NCBI GenBank assembly: GCA_965224745.1
Contig: CBDCZY010000001.1
Span: 62,001 to 126,000, forward strand
Direction: 5' to 3'
DNA length: 64,000 bases
DNA from: CBDCZY01 sp965224745
GTDB taxonomy: Bacteria > Pseudomonadota > Gammaproteobacteria > Methylococcales > Methylomonadaceae
This document shows, piece after piece, positions 31,325 to 41,750 of the stretch (positions within the stretch are counted from its first letter, which is position 1; each line of letters begins with the position of its first letter). The position numbers and the translations under genes are program-made. Under the pieces are notes generated by a model, which saw only the letters and a program-made list of their open reading frames with translations, ran no database searches and was not told where the DNA came from.

Positions 31325-32257
31325 TCATTTAAAAATCATTTTAGCTTGTGTCAACAAGGCATTATCAATGACTATATTCATGTGGTTTGCAGTCTTGGTA
31401 TTAATTGAAAAAGCAACCGTGTTGATATATTCCATCGGTATGTTTTGAATAGTTGTGCCTTTTAGTAATTTATTGGACTGCTCGGCACATTGTTGGCCAA
31501 GGTCACGATAAGTCCAGGATAAGGCGAATAGAGCACCCGATTTGACCCAGTTATCGGAGAGTCCGATAAACGGTACTTTGTTTCTAAAAGAGGCTAACAG
31601 CAGTGCCTTAGCCGTTTTTGATGACATGACAACTCTATCTGGTATAGCCATTAATATTTCAACGTTCTTTGCCAGTCGTTCCAAGGCAAAAGGAAGTTGC
31701 TTAGGGCTTGCTACCGGAATGGCAATTAATTCAAGACCCACTTGTTGAGTAATTTTTTGGACGATTTTGATCGTTTGTTCATTTTCTTGGGGGTTAAAAA
31801 GAATAGCGACTTTCGACTTGTTAGGGAAAAACTTTTTGAGCCATTGAATTCTGGTGGCTATCGGATAATCTAAACTTACGCCGGTTATATTGTTTGCTTG
31901 TTCGAAGATTTTTTTACTTATCACCAGAGTAGAAACGATGGGGATAGTTGAAGTATTCTGAGTCACTAATTGCGTCGATGCGCCACCCAAGGCAAAGATT
32001 AAATTGGGTTTGAAGACTTTAATGGTTTCGGCTACGGTTGCTAATCGTTGACGAATGTTGGAAAGGTACAGCTTGGTGTAAACGACTTTCGTATTTGTTG
32101 CAAGATTTTCTTGGAAGCTTTTAATTGTTTGTTGGTAAGGTATGTCTTGTTTATTGGCCACAATTAAAACTCGTGCCGATTTATCTGCAGATACACTAAG
32201 AGGCCACGCAACCAACAACGTCAGTAATAACCTAAAGACGTACAATTTGTACTGCAT
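31325..32257 (-). CDS. Orphan ABC-type periplasmic substrate-binding protein (PF04392-like)
   Basis: A 310-residue protein with a signal peptide ([24 protein letters not shown]) and the two-lobe fold of the ABC_sub_bind group, with [16 protein letters not shown] and [20 protein letters not shown]. No permease or ATPase gene is near. It is 8 bp downstream of the TonB receptor and 13 bp upstream of the hybrid kinase. A role as ligand-binding partner of the kinase is inferred from context, and the ligand is unknown. Confidence 0.82.
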   Translation of the reverse strand: MQYKLYVFRLLLTLLVAWPLSVSADKSARVLIVANKQDIPYQQTIKSFQENLATNTKVVYTKLYLSNIRQRLATVAETIKVFKPNLIFALGGASTQLVTQNTSTIPIVSTLVISKKIFEQANNITGVSLDYPIATRIQWLKKFFPNKSKVAILFNPQENEQTIKIVQKITQQVGLELIAIPVASPKQLPFALERLAKNVEILMAIPDRVVMSSKTAKALLLASFRNKVPFIGLSDNWVKSGALFALSWTYRDLGQQCAEQSNKLLKGTTIQNIPMEYINTVAFSINTKTANHMNIVIDNALLTQAKMIFK

Positions 32258-32265
32258 CGTTTTAT

Positions 32266-34281
32266 CTAGAAATTCATGCTGCCTTTGATGCGGAAAGTTA
32301 ATCCGTCTCGCTCAATTCCATTTTGGCGGTGCTGTGCAGCACCAGGGTCAAAATACCTTTGGTCAAATAGGTTGTACACGCCAGCCGACAGCTCAAGCCC
32401 TTTATACCAGTTTCTGGTAAATAAAGTCAGGTTGTTAAGAACAAAGTCTTTTACTTTACCTCCGGATGTCGTCCTTCTGCTGCTCATGTATTGTGTTTCA
32501 AAACCGGCAAAAATTTTATCCGACCATATAGGGGCAATCAGGTTCAGCTTAAGCATATGTTCGGGAGAATTAGTCAAGCGTTGATTGGTGAGTCTGTTTT
32601 TAGTTTGCTGCCAAGAATAACTGAACCGACCTTGCCAGCCATTAGACCAATGGCCTTCCAACTGAGCCTCTACTCCAATGGATTCTACATTACCCGCATT
32701 CTGGTTTTGTAATAGGCCATCGGAAGCGGTGGTTAACGTGATAATGTCATTGATATCAGTGTGGAAAAAGTTTAATTCGGCTCGAATTTCTTGCGTAAAA
32801 TAATGTTCCAGAATTAATTCCAACGTCTCCAGCTTTTCAGGCTTTAATTTATCCTGAGCCAGACTAAAGTTATTATTGTCCTGGTAGTTGAGCTCGTATT
32901 GGTTAGGCGCTCTAAATGCCGTGCCATAGAGTAGTTTGATTGACGTTTGTTCCCATGGATTGAGTATCAATCCGACCCGAGGGTTAATGGTGTCACCAAA
33001 AATGCTGAAATAATCATAACGAACACCAGTATTCAGAGTTAAATAGTCAGTTATGCTGTATTCATCTTGAATAAAAAATGCCCACCTATAGGTACTGGCA
33101 TCAGATTCAATATAGGTTTCTAGATCAAAATTAGTTTGATATTGATCAAAATTATGTTGGATCTCGCTACCGACCGTAACTCGGTGATCATCCCACAGTG
33201 ATTGTGTCGCCTGTATTTCTGCATGCCACCATTGACCATGGCTCAAATCTTGATTGTTTACAATAAAAGGGGTGTCATCTTCAGAGTAATCATAAGGATA
33301 ATCACCGTCATAATCATAAGTGTTATAAGAAATTCGTGATTGCAGGTTTAATTGGTTGTCAAAAGTGTGATCATATTTCAGCGCAATATAAGACCTTTGG
33401 TCCTTTGTATTGAAGTCAGGGTTGTTAAAGAGCGTCCCAAAAGAAGCGGTCGGAATATCTTTTTGCCGATTCACATACAGCCCTTGAAGCGTGAAATCTC
33501 CCCAGGAGATAGTACCCATGATTTTTTTTGCTTGTTCTCCATCATTGTTATCAACAATGCCGTTATTTGTAGCAGGATCATCAAATTCCTTATAATAGAG
33601 GCGGTCGTTTCCTTGACTATCAAAGAATGTGCCAGACAAGAAAACTTCAATACCGTTGCTGAAGCGGTCGCCATAACTGACCCTGGTTTTGTAAGCATCA
33701 AAGCTGCCATAAGAAGCGGTGATGTTTGCTCCTTGTTGATCGCGGCCGCGTTTGGTAATAAGGTTGATTACACCAAAAAACGCATTCGAACCATACAAAG
33801 ACGAGCTGGGTCCACGTACTACCTCGACCCGTTCAATGAGATCTATATCAATCGGAAACCCGGCAGTGGTATCGAATGAATCATAAATATTTTCATTGTA
33901 TCGATGGCCATCAATCAACAATAATAAACGCGTATTGTAATCAGCGGGTAATCCGAATCCTCGCGAGCCTATATAGCCATAATTACGGTCGTTAGTATTG
34001 TAAAAACCTTTAAGACTGGAAATTATTTCGCCAAATGTTCGATAGCCATATTTTTTAATTTCATCAGCGGTAACTATGCTGATTGAAGCAGGTGCTTTGG
34101 TAACTTTTTGCTCATATTTTGATGCGCTAAAGACAGACGGAATTTCCTGAAATAACAGTTCTTCGTCTAAGACCAGATCCGCTTCCGTGAACTCATCGAA
34201 TTCGTCTTCAGCAGCGGCCGTTGTTTGAAGTAATACAAGAACGACAGTTAAAATTAAACGTCGTTTTATTAGATATGTCAT
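32266..34281 (-). CDS. TonB-dependent outer-membrane receptor
   Basis: A 671-residue protein with a signal peptide, a plug domain (KVTKAPASISIVTADEIKKYG, then RVEVVRGPSSSLYGSNAFFGVINLITK) and a beta-barrel ending in phenylalanine. Such receptors import siderophores, haem, cobalamin or carbohydrates. The substrate cannot be read from the sequence. It is the first gene of the receptor / binding-protein / hybrid-kinase operon. Confidence 0.92.
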   Translation of the reverse strand: MTYLIKRRLILTVVLVLLQTTAAAEDEFDEFTEADLVLDEELLFQEIPSVFSASKYEQKVTKAPASISIVTADEIKKYGYRTFGEIISSLKGFYNTNDRNYGYIGSRGFGLPADYNTRLLLLIDGHRYNENIYDSFDTTAGFPIDIDLIERVEVVRGPSSSLYGSNAFFGVINLITKRGRDQQGANITASYGSFDAYKTRVSYGDRFSNGIEVFLSGTFFDSQGNDRLYYKEFDDPATNNGIVDNNDGEQAKKIMGTISWGDFTLQGLYVNRQKDIPTASFGTLFNNPDFNTKDQRSYIALKYDHTFDNQLNLQSRISYNTYDYDGDYPYDYSEDDTPFIVNNQDLSHGQWWHAEIQATQSLWDDHRVTVGSEIQHNFDQYQTNFDLETYIESDASTYRWAFFIQDEYSITDYLTLNTGVRYDYFSIFGDTINPRVGLILNPWEQTSIKLLYGTAFRAPNQYELNYQDNNNFSLAQDKLKPEKLETLELILEHYFTQEIRAELNFFHTDINDIITLTTASDGLLQNQNAGNVESIGVEAQLEGHWSNGWQGRFSYSWQQTKNRLTNQRLTNSPEHMLKLNLIAPIWSDKIFAGFETQYMSSRRTTSGGKVKDFVLNNLTLFTRNWYKGLELSAGVYNLFDQRYFDPGAAQHRQNGIERDGLTFRIKGSMNF

Positions 34282-34463
34282 GTCCTTATCTTTTTTTAGT
34301 CCTTGAACTAATAAATATAGATAGGTTTTGATTTATTGCTATTGTAGAAAAGTAAATCTAGCGCTCAAAACTGACATTAAAAACATATGCCGTGCTTTAA
34401 GTATTGTTGGGGATTATAGAAGGTATTGTTTCTAAGATCCAAATATTGTGAGTAGGAGGAATA

Positions 34464-35180
34464 TCACGTTTCTTTCTCAAGGATGAAATCTTGCCAACCT
34501 GACTCAAGTAATTGGCTTAGGTCAAAGTTCTCTACAACTTCAACCAGGCGGAGTCCGGTATCTTTAAGAAATGGGATTAAATCTTCTTTAGATTCATAAA
34601 TTCGAACTGGATATTCGTGTCTGTACTGTTTTCCCAGAATCTCATAGAGGTCACACCAAATTCCAATTTTTTCGTGGCTTCGACTCAAATCATAAGAAGG
34701 TTTGTAGTGGACATTTATCCCTTTATACAAAAATGTAAAATTTATGGCATCGGCCCAATGACTGGGTTGATAATAGTTTAAAGAGGCACGGGCGCCTGGT
34801 TTCATCATTGATGATAGGTTTTTGAAAAACAGCTTTATCTGGGTGGGATCAATGATTAAAGGGAAAGAGTCATATGCTGCAAACACTCGTTCAAATTTAC
34901 GCTGAGTTTGAAAATTTATTGCGTCGCCATGATGACGTTTGTTATCAGGCAGGTCGACGAATTTGAGCAGCGACCGAGATAAATCAACTGCTTCTATATC
35001 TTCTTTGCGCTTTACCAAATAATTGGTTACTCTGCCATAGCCTGCAAACAACTCGAGTGTGCTATGCCCGCTAACGAAATCGTGATAGTAGGGTAAGTCA
35101 TCTTTAAAAACGCTGGAATGTTGTTTGTATAGTTCCCAGCTTTGTGCATACCGATCTATTGAAAGCATCAAGACCTCCAT
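34464..35180 (-). CDS. Class I SAM-dependent methyltransferase
   Basis: A 238-residue protein with the SAM-binding glycine motif TLELFAGYGRVTNYLV near residue 36 and a following acidic strand end EAVDLS. The rest is typical of small-molecule methyltransferases. The acceptor is unknown. It appears to stand alone at the right-hand side of the TonB operon, facing the same way. Confidence 0.82.
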   Translation of the reverse strand: MEVLMLSIDRYAQSWELYKQHSSVFKDDLPYYHDFVSGHSTLELFAGYGRVTNYLVKRKEDIEAVDLSRSLLKFVDLPDNKRHHGDAINFQTQRKFERVFAAYDSFPLIIDPTQIKLFFKNLSSMMKPGARASLNYYQPSHWADAINFTFLYKGINVHYKPSYDLSRSHEKIGIWCDLYEILGKQYRHEYPVRIYESKEDLIPFLKDTGLRLVEVVENFDLSQLLESGWQDFILEKET

Positions 35181-35844
35181 ATTTCTTGATCGTCAAAATC
35201 CATTACCGCCGCAATGTGACCATATTTCTTAATTGTTAACAATAAGTTTATCGTTACGATTTGTTACAAAATAAAAAAACTTTTTAACGGCTCGGAATGG
35301 CAACGATGCAGCATCTTACAAGAACTCATCTGTTTTTTTGCTTGCTACGCTTAGTGAGTGGGTCAAAGCGAGCTTGTTAGCAGGTGTTGGGTTATCTAAT
35401 TTAACTGATAGAAAGATAGAAAGATATATAGGAATAAGTCACGAAGAGGGGCTAAATTCCCCCCCCCAGGATCAGAAATGCTGATCACATTCATCATCTC
35501 AAAGATTCTCCCCCCAAAACTTAATACCGAAAAAGAGGGTATTCACTTCACTCTCGTACTCCCTGGATATTGTGATTGATTATCAGTCAGAAAGATGACT
35601 CGAACTCACGATTCATAAGTACTCTGCACCTCGCTACTGGTGTGTTTCCACAGCTTCTTTGTACTGCGTACAAGAGCGAAGTGGATATCTCCCCTCGCCG
35701 AAAAATATTTCGTAATAGTTTGAGTTTTCCCATTCCTACAATGGGGAAGTACTTTTAGTTTGTCGCAAAGAATTATTAGAAATAGTAACTACACTTTTAA
35801 TTAACCCGGCCCAGTTGTTGGTTATGTTGATTAATGGAATTGAA
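35181..35844. other. Gene-free stretch of about 660 bp
   Basis: I see no convincing gene. It holds an uninterrupted run of nine C at 35459-35467. It also has a T-arm-like segment (GTTCGAGTC on the minus strand, 35597-35605) that does not belong to a recognisable tRNA. The promoter and ribosome-binding site of the next gene lie at its right end. Confidence 0.5.
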
Positions 35845-38757
35845 ATGCAAAACTTAATATTACATGGAATTAAAATTTTTTTTGGATTGGTTTTATCACT
35901 GCCAGTATTTGCGACTTCCTTGGAAATAGGAGAATTGAATCAAGGTAAATACGGTTTTAATTACTTTGGGAAAAAAAATAAAATTGAGTCCTTCAATTTT
36001 ATTCCCTCCAGTTCAAAGTTAACAGTACAGTTTGATACTTATGGAATTTCTCACAAAAGAGAGGTAAAACTCTACGTCAATAATAAATTCATAAGGTATC
36101 TTAACATTCAGGGAATCGTCGCATCAGGGTCCGAATCGCTTACTATAAAACAACTCTATCCCGGCAAAATTAATACAATAAAATTTAGGTTAGGGAGACC
36201 AACTGATCGTGTGTATGGGATCACTAACTTAATTTTAAGCCCGACTAAAACGAGCAAAGCTGAAAAAACTTCTCAAGAACCGACTGCAGCGACTCAAGTT
36301 GCTACAGATACCAATCTATTCTTACGTGCGCTTGAAACGAGTGATAGTAAGATTACCTCTAAAGAAGCAACCAAACCGAAACTGAATGGGCCTATTGGTC
36401 ATTGGCCTTTTGATGGAAATGCTGAAGATGTTTCGGGTAATCAGAATCATGGTAAACAGTATAACAATCCTTATTTTCCTACAGGCTATATAAACCGAGG
36501 GCTTGATGCTAATGGAGCCTATATTAGCGTTAATTCTGATTCATTTGATGTCTCGAAATTTACACTTATGGCTTGGATAAAACCAGACAATGTAGCAGGC
36601 ACTTATCGAGTGATTATTGAAAAAGACAGGTGGAAATCTGATTGGTACGGTTTATACCAGGTCGGTAATAAAATACATGTTCGCTGGAGTTTATCTGGAA
36701 CAACTACAGCAACCTCAATAGCACTAGCACCCAATGTTTTTTCGCATGTTGCAGGTACCTTTGATGGTTCTTCTGCAAGGATTTATATCAATGGAGTTTT
36801 AAAACATACTTTATCGGGTTCGCCATCAAAACCATCTAAAGCAAAGGGAGAACTTAGGTTTGGGATCACCGGAGATGGAACAGAAGCTTATCAAGGAATT
36901 ATTGATGAAGCTAAAATATTTGGGGGAGCGCTGAATCAATCAGAAATTCAGTTGGCAATGGATTCTTCATCTACAGCTACAGACAACAAATCGGATTCAG
37001 TTTTAACCCCGTCTGAAGTTCCAGTTACAGAATTGACAAGAGCAGCTACTCAAGTTGATAGAGAAAATAATTCAGCATTAACTCCTCTTGAAACAAGGAC
37101 TGTTGAGACCCCTGCTGAAGAGACAACAACAGCAAATCAAGTAGAAGTTAGCAACACTTCTTCGGGTCAATCCTCAGCAGAAATCAAATTATATAACCCT
37201 CCTGCAGATGTAGCTGAGTTCAAGGGCAAAGATCTTTACTATAGCAATACGCTCTCAACATTTGGTATTGCCAAAGCGGGTAAAAATACGTTGAGGTCAG
37301 CCAGGTATAAAATGGAAGTGAAACCGAAAGGAACGCCAGATTCAGAATACAAACAGGTATTTACATATCAATCGTTGAATAATTTGATACAGGATTCTAG
37401 ATATGAGGGGCATCGATGGTCACGAAAAGATATGACCGACGCTAATCATTGGGGATCCTTTGATTTTAAAGGTGAAATAACCGTTAAAGTAACGCCTGTA
37501 TCTCAACAAATAAGCGGTGTTAGTATTTCTCCAAAAAGTAAAAACTACCCATTTACTTTTAATAATGGGGCTATTGTGCTTGATTTAAGTGAAGCACAGT
37601 TAGATGCCAAGAACCTTGATTCCCATAAAATTGCATTAAAATTTTCGGGTTCCGATGCACTTAAGCATCCATTATTTATTTTCGCCAATAAGTTTGAAAC
37701 TGACGTTCCATCCACAAACAGTAAAAATATCAAACTGTTTGAGCCAGGCACTCATGCAGCAGGTACATATAGTCAGCCAGTCTTATACTTCAAACCTGGT
37801 TTGCATACAGTTTCTGGTACGGGTCGTATAACAATTTCCAGTAATACAACAGTTTATTTGGCCGGTGGTGCTTATGTCATGGGGCAGTTTTATTCCGTAA
37901 GTCAAAGTAATATTAATATCCACGGTAGAGGAATACTCTCAGGTGTAAACAGAGATCATGATCCTTATGGGGGATGGGCAGATGCACCACACCTAATAGA
38001 ACATTGGGGCGGCGATGGCTCGACTTTTAGCGTAAAGGGAATAACTCTTACTGATACTGCAAAATCAAATATTCATTTTGATGGTAATAATGCAACAGTG
38101 AGTAACGTCAAGCTTTTCAGTTGGAGACCAAACTCAGACGGCGTTACTCTCCGTCAAAATTCGTCCATTAGAGATAGTTTCTTCAAGATTTTTGATGATA
38201 CCGTTAAGTTATTTCATTCAAATAGCAAAGCGGAAGAAATAATTATCTGGCAACAACCTTCAGGCGCTGCTTTCCAACTTGGCTGGAATACCTCATGGGT
38301 CTCTGCTCACGGATACGTAAACAATATAGATGTGATTAACTCTGATTTCACGCTAGAGAAAGAGCGTGAGGGAGATAAAAACTTAAATAACGCGATTATT
38401 AGCATCAGAAACTTTAGAAAAGGAACCGGCAAAATTGATGACTTTCAATTTAACAACATCAGAATTGAGGGGCGCCCTTACCAAATTTTAGATTTGGGAA
38501 CAGTTGATGGTTTAGTGTCTGGTTTTGCAGGATCCGATAGTATTGGGGGAAGTGTACAAAACTTAGTGTTGAGAAATATGACATCTGAAGGCTTTCCTCG
38601 GATCCCTAGCTACATCAAAGAAGAGGGCCCAAAGGGAAATGTGGGACCAGTAACATTTGAAAACGTCAGAATAAATGGCGGGAAATTAACGGGTATTGAG
38701 CACCAAGGTAGAACAGCGGTTCGTGTTTATGGTGGGGCCATGCCAATTTTCAAATAA
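35845..38757 (+). CDS. Secreted LamG plus beta-helix glycoside hydrolase (GH49/dextranase-like)
   Basis: About 970 residues from ATG 35845, which gives the signal peptide MQNLILHGIKIFFGLVLSL and has GGAA upstream. An ATG ten codons earlier is a weaker start. Layout: signal peptide, a small beta-sandwich (about residues 15-125), a LamG/concanavalin-like domain (about 190-375), a Ser/Thr/Ala-rich linker, a second beta-sandwich, then a right-handed beta-helix with NINIHGRGILSGV and WRPNSDGVTLRQNS. The beta-helix with its preceding sandwich resembles GH49 dextranases. GH28 or another polysaccharidase is possible. It faces the exopolysaccharide operon and probably acts on an extracellular glycan. 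Confidence 0.75.
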   Translation: MQNLILHGIKIFFGLVLSLPVFATSLEIGELNQGKYGFNYFGKKNKIESFNFIPSSSKLTVQFDTYGISHKREVKLYVNNKFIRYLNIQGIVASGSESLTIKQLYPGKINTIKFRLGRPTDRVYGITNLILSPTKTSKAEKTSQEPTAATQVATDTNLFLRALETSDSKITSKEATKPKLNGPIGHWPFDGNAEDVSGNQNHGKQYNNPYFPTGYINRGLDANGAYISVNSDSFDVSKFTLMAWIKPDNVAGTYRVIIEKDRWKSDWYGLYQVGNKIHVRWSLSGTTTATSIALAPNVFSHVAGTFDGSSARIYINGVLKHTLSGSPSKPSKAKGELRFGITGDGTEAYQGIIDEAKIFGGALNQSEIQLAMDSSSTATDNKSDSVLTPSEVPVTELTRAATQVDRENNSALTPLETRTVETPAEETTTANQVEVSNTSSGQSSAEIKLYNPPADVAEFKGKDLYYSNTLSTFGIAKAGKNTLRSARYKMEVKPKGTPDSEYKQVFTYQSLNNLIQDSRYEGHRWSRKDMTDANHWGSFDFKGEITVKVTPVSQQISGVSISPKSKNYPFTFNNGAIVLDLSEAQLDAKNLDSHKIALKFSGSDALKHPLFIFANKFETDVPSTNSKNIKLFEPGTHAAGTYSQPVLYFKPGLHTVSGTGRITISSNTTVYLAGGAYVMGQFYSVSQSNINIHGRGILSGVNRDHDPYGGWADAPHLIEHWGGDGSTFSVKGITLTDTAKSNIHFDGNNATVSNVKLFSWRPNSDGVTLRQNSSIRDSFFKIFDDTVKLFHSNSKAEEIIIWQQPSGAAFQLGWNTSWVSAHGYVNNIDVINSDFTLEKEREGDKNLNNAIISIRNFRKGTGKIDDFQFNNIRIEGRPYQILDLGTVDGLVSGFAGSDSIGGSVQNLVLRNMTSEGFPRIPSYIKEEGPKGNVGPVTFENVRINGGKLTGIEHQGRTAVRVYGGAMPIFK

Positions 38758-38776
38758 CCAAAGGACAATTATTATA

Positions 38777-38826
38777 TTCGAACTGGCGACCATTTTGACG
38801 AACACGAAATGGTTAGCCGGTTCGAA
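38777..38826. terminator. Hairpin between convergent glycosidase and glycosyltransferase genes
   Basis: A roughly 50-base segment folds into a strong stem (TTCGAACTGGC paired with GCCGGTTCGAA, and CCATTT with AAATGG). It lies between the two convergent stop codons. The T run after it is short, so it is a probable rather than classical terminator. Confidence 0.65.
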
Positions 38827-38836
38827 ACTTTTAGAA

Positions 38837-40060
38837 TTAAGGAGTCAACAATTCGGAATATAGATCCATCATTTCGCTTAAGTATCGTTTGCTAGTATAA
38901 TCCTGTAACACATATTCTCTGGCAGCAAGGCCAAGCTGACTTATTTTCTGATCTGGCATGTCTGCAAAATTTCGTAAAACATCAACCAAATTCAAAATAT
39001 CGCCACTTTCAAATAAGGCACCGGTTTCTCCCTCTTTTATCATTTCAGGAATGCCGCCAATACGTGCACCAATAGCCGGTTTACCACAAGCGTAAGCCTC
39101 CAAAACACTCATCGGACCATTTTCATACCATTCTGAAGGTAAAACTATCGCCCGTGCTCCCCGCACCCAGTTCCATAAAGGTTCTCCACTGACAAAACCT
39201 AAAAACTCGACATCAGCCCCCAATTTTTCAGACATAGATTGCAGCACTTCTCTTTCTGGGCCAGTACCAGCAATACGGAGTTTGACTTTGGCTTTTGCTG
39301 CTGCTTGTATGAGGGTTGCAACGCCTTTTTCGAAAGACAAACGACCAAAATAGAAAAAGTAATCGCCTGGCTCATAATTCGGCTGAAAGTTTTCGGCGTC
39401 TAAAAAGTTAGGAATATGAATTAATTGCTCTCTAGGCCATCCCCATTCGACCAGTTTTTCCAAGAAAAAGAGACTCGGGGTAACCACTCTGTCCAGATTT
39501 TGACGGTAAAGTCCCAAAGATTTATGAATTGCAGATTCCAGGGCGATTAAGCCGCTCACTGCCAAAGAATCTCTAATACATCGATTAGCAACCAAATGCA
39601 GCAGATTTCCTCCTTTACATTTTTCACAGATACCTGTTCTATTCAGCATTTTGTAAGCCGGACACGCGAGTTTTAAATCGTGTGTGGTCATAACGGTTGG
39701 AATACCTCGTTGCTTTAATTCAACGAACACCGATGGTGAAAGATGATGATAAATGCAATGAGCATGAGCTATGTCAGCTGAAAATTCATCTAGCAAGGCT
39801 GCGAGCTTGCGCTTGGCTTCGTATGAATAAATCACTTTGCCAGCCATCGACAATTTTTCCATGAAACCATATTCATGGCCGAACTCAATTTCATCAGCAA
39901 AGAAACGACTCCATGGCGAAGCTTCGTTAAGCGGATGATGCATTGTCATTACTGCAGTTTGCCAATTCTGCTTGCCGAACAGGTTATGGTGATCAAGAAA
40001 GCATACATCGGAACCACCGCGACGATAATGGTAGGAATTTAGTGATAGTAATTTAGGCAT
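38837..40060 (-). CDS. GT4-family glycosyltransferase
   Basis: A 407-residue GT-B enzyme. The N-terminal domain starts with an RRGGSDVCFLDH acceptor-side loop. The nucleotide-sugar side has YFGRLSFEKGVATLI and the EWYENGPMSVLEAYACGKP box with the E-x7-E pattern of GT4. A CxxC pair (ICEKCKGGN) near residue 150 is also seen in some GT4 proteins. It is the last gene of the exopolysaccharide operon. Sugar specificity is unknown. Confidence 0.88.
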   Translation of the reverse strand: MPKLLSLNSYHYRRGGSDVCFLDHHNLFGKQNWQTAVMTMHHPLNEASPWSRFFADEIEFGHEYGFMEKLSMAGKVIYSYEAKRKLAALLDEFSADIAHAHCIYHHLSPSVFVELKQRGIPTVMTTHDLKLACPAYKMLNRTGICEKCKGGNLLHLVANRCIRDSLAVSGLIALESAIHKSLGLYRQNLDRVVTPSLFFLEKLVEWGWPREQLIHIPNFLDAENFQPNYEPGDYFFYFGRLSFEKGVATLIQAAAKAKVKLRIAGTGPEREVLQSMSEKLGADVEFLGFVSGEPLWNWVRGARAIVLPSEWYENGPMSVLEAYACGKPAIGARIGGIPEMIKEGETGALFESGDILNLVDVLRNFADMPDQKISQLGLAAREYVLQDYTSKRYLSEMMDLYSELLTP

Positions 40061-40202
40061 AAATTAATAAATTCTTCTAAAGTTATATATAGAAACGGGG
40101 TGTTTGCAGATCTCGGATAATTATAGAATTAAGACTATATATCAGGATACTTGAATATTATAGTGTGCTTATGTATTGAATCTAAACAAGCCAGCCAGTG
40201 CA

Positions 40203-41744
40203 TCATGAACCCTTGCTCTTCCTTAATCGACTTAAGCCACTTAATTCATCACTGGAAAAAGGTTTGAAGAACCAAACTAACAAGAGATATGTTCCAAGGG
40301 TAATTACAGCAGCTATTATCCAAATAAACGCTTCCAAATCAAATTGTATCAACCACTCGGAGACAAAATGCCCTGCTGTGACACTAAGCAAGCCGGCTAG
40401 TATGATTTTTAAATAACTTAACCAGTTCACCAGGCAGTCGAAACCTTTGTTTTTTAGCCATATTCTGACGACGCCATTTGCAACAACCAACCCAGCAAAG
40501 TTTGCCAGCGGTATCGCGGCGATCCCAAACTTGGGGATAAATAGCAAGGCTAAAAGGAGTGAGCCCGACAATATTAAGTTGGTATAAAGTAACATATCGT
40601 ATCTTTCGACTGCCTGAACCAAAATATCTAGTAAATAGCGGTCGGATTCAAAAGCCAGAGCAATACTAAATAATATGAGCGCTAAACTGGCCTCATCTGA
40701 GTATTTGCCTTTACTGAGAAAAGATAAAAGGTCATCACCAGACACCATCAGTACTATTAAAGGTAGACCCAGAACCAATGTATTGAATCTTAATAAAATG
40801 TCGGCTATTCTTGCAATTTCTGCGAAATTACGCCCGGTAGCATAACGGGCAATAAGCACAGGATGGATGATACCTTGAAAAAACTGGGCCGGTAAATAAC
40901 GCCGCATGTTATCGATTAAAGACTGCGCAAATCCCAAAGAGGCCATCTCTCCTGCCGGTAAGTAACGTGCGCCTACCAGTCGATTAGGAGAACTGCCATA
41001 GAGCAATACAGCCAAATGTTGAAGGTATGCAACGACACCAAAACGCCAAATTCGTTTCCAGTTTTTTTCTAACCAGCCTGGACCCGAGGCATCTTGGTTA
41101 CTCTGGTTGATGATGGTACGAATTAGTCCTAGTGCGAGAATGATAACGCCGACTAGTTCGGCAGCTATTTCAATCTGAATCACTACTACTAGGTCTAACT
41201 GTTCTCCACCTGATGCTACTATTACGCCAATAAGTTTACTAATATTGGCGAAAACAAAGCCTGCTTGTCCAATGGCTTGAGCCAGTAGTGTTTCTAGTAG
41301 CTGAAATAGGAAATAAAAAGTGACCCGAATCCATACTAACCATAAGAATAGTGAGAAGGCAGTTTGCCAGTCACTTAATTTAAAAAATTCTGTTACCGGC
41401 CCTGAGCCATAGCTGACTAGGATAACTGCCGTTGTCAAAGTGAGGGTTCTTGTCAGGATACCTAACCCTAGCAATCGTTTTATGGTGCGGTCTTGATGTT
41501 GTGCATAAAGCTCAGGCAAAAAACGCAACAAAGCGTGGGTTATGCCAAAGCCAACCAAGGCAGTAAATAAATCAACAAAACCGGTCAAAGCACTGTAGGC
41601 AGCAAATTCACCAATAGTGAGGTAGCGCGCCAGTAAAATGACGGTAACAATGCCGCCGACCGCAGAAATTAGTTTCCCAGCTAAAAATACGCTCGCGCTT
41701 CTGCGTATATGGTCTTCGCCATATCGGGAAGCTTGTTCAGTCAT
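40203..41744 (-). CDS. Polysaccharide flippase (Wzx/MATE-like)
   Basis: A 513-residue membrane protein with about 12-14 hydrophobic helices and an N-terminal SASVFLAGKLISAVGGIVTVILLARYL typical of polysaccharide exporters. It would flip lipid-linked repeat units across the inner membrane. It lies in the operon between two GT4 genes, six bases after the upstream one. Confidence 0.85.
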   Translation of the reverse strand: MTEQASRYGEDHIRRSASVFLAGKLISAVGGIVTVILLARYLTIGEFAAYSALTGFVDLFTALVGFGITHALLRFLPELYAQHQDRTIKRLLGLGILTRTLTLTTAVILVSYGSGPVTEFFKLSDWQTAFSLFLWLVWIRVTFYFLFQLLETLLAQAIGQAGFVFANISKLIGVIVASGGEQLDLVVVIQIEIAAELVGVIILALGLIRTIINQSNQDASGPGWLEKNWKRIWRFGVVAYLQHLAVLLYGSSPNRLVGARYLPAGEMASLGFAQSLIDNMRRYLPAQFFQGIIHPVLIARYATGRNFAEIARIADILLRFNTLVLGLPLIVLMVSGDDLLSFLSKGKYSDEASLALILFSIALAFESDRYLLDILVQAVERYDMLLYTNLILSGSLLLALLFIPKFGIAAIPLANFAGLVVANGVVRIWLKNKGFDCLVNWLSYLKIILAGLLSVTAGHFVSEWLIQFDLEAFIWIIAAVITLGTYLLLVWFFKPFSSDELSGLSRLRKSKGS

Positions 41745-41750
41745 TGAGCT

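Noticed and set aside
35575..35660. Possible tRNA gene on the minus strand
   Set aside because: Only a T-arm-like stretch is present. I could not find matching acceptor, anticodon and D arms, so I do not call a tRNA.
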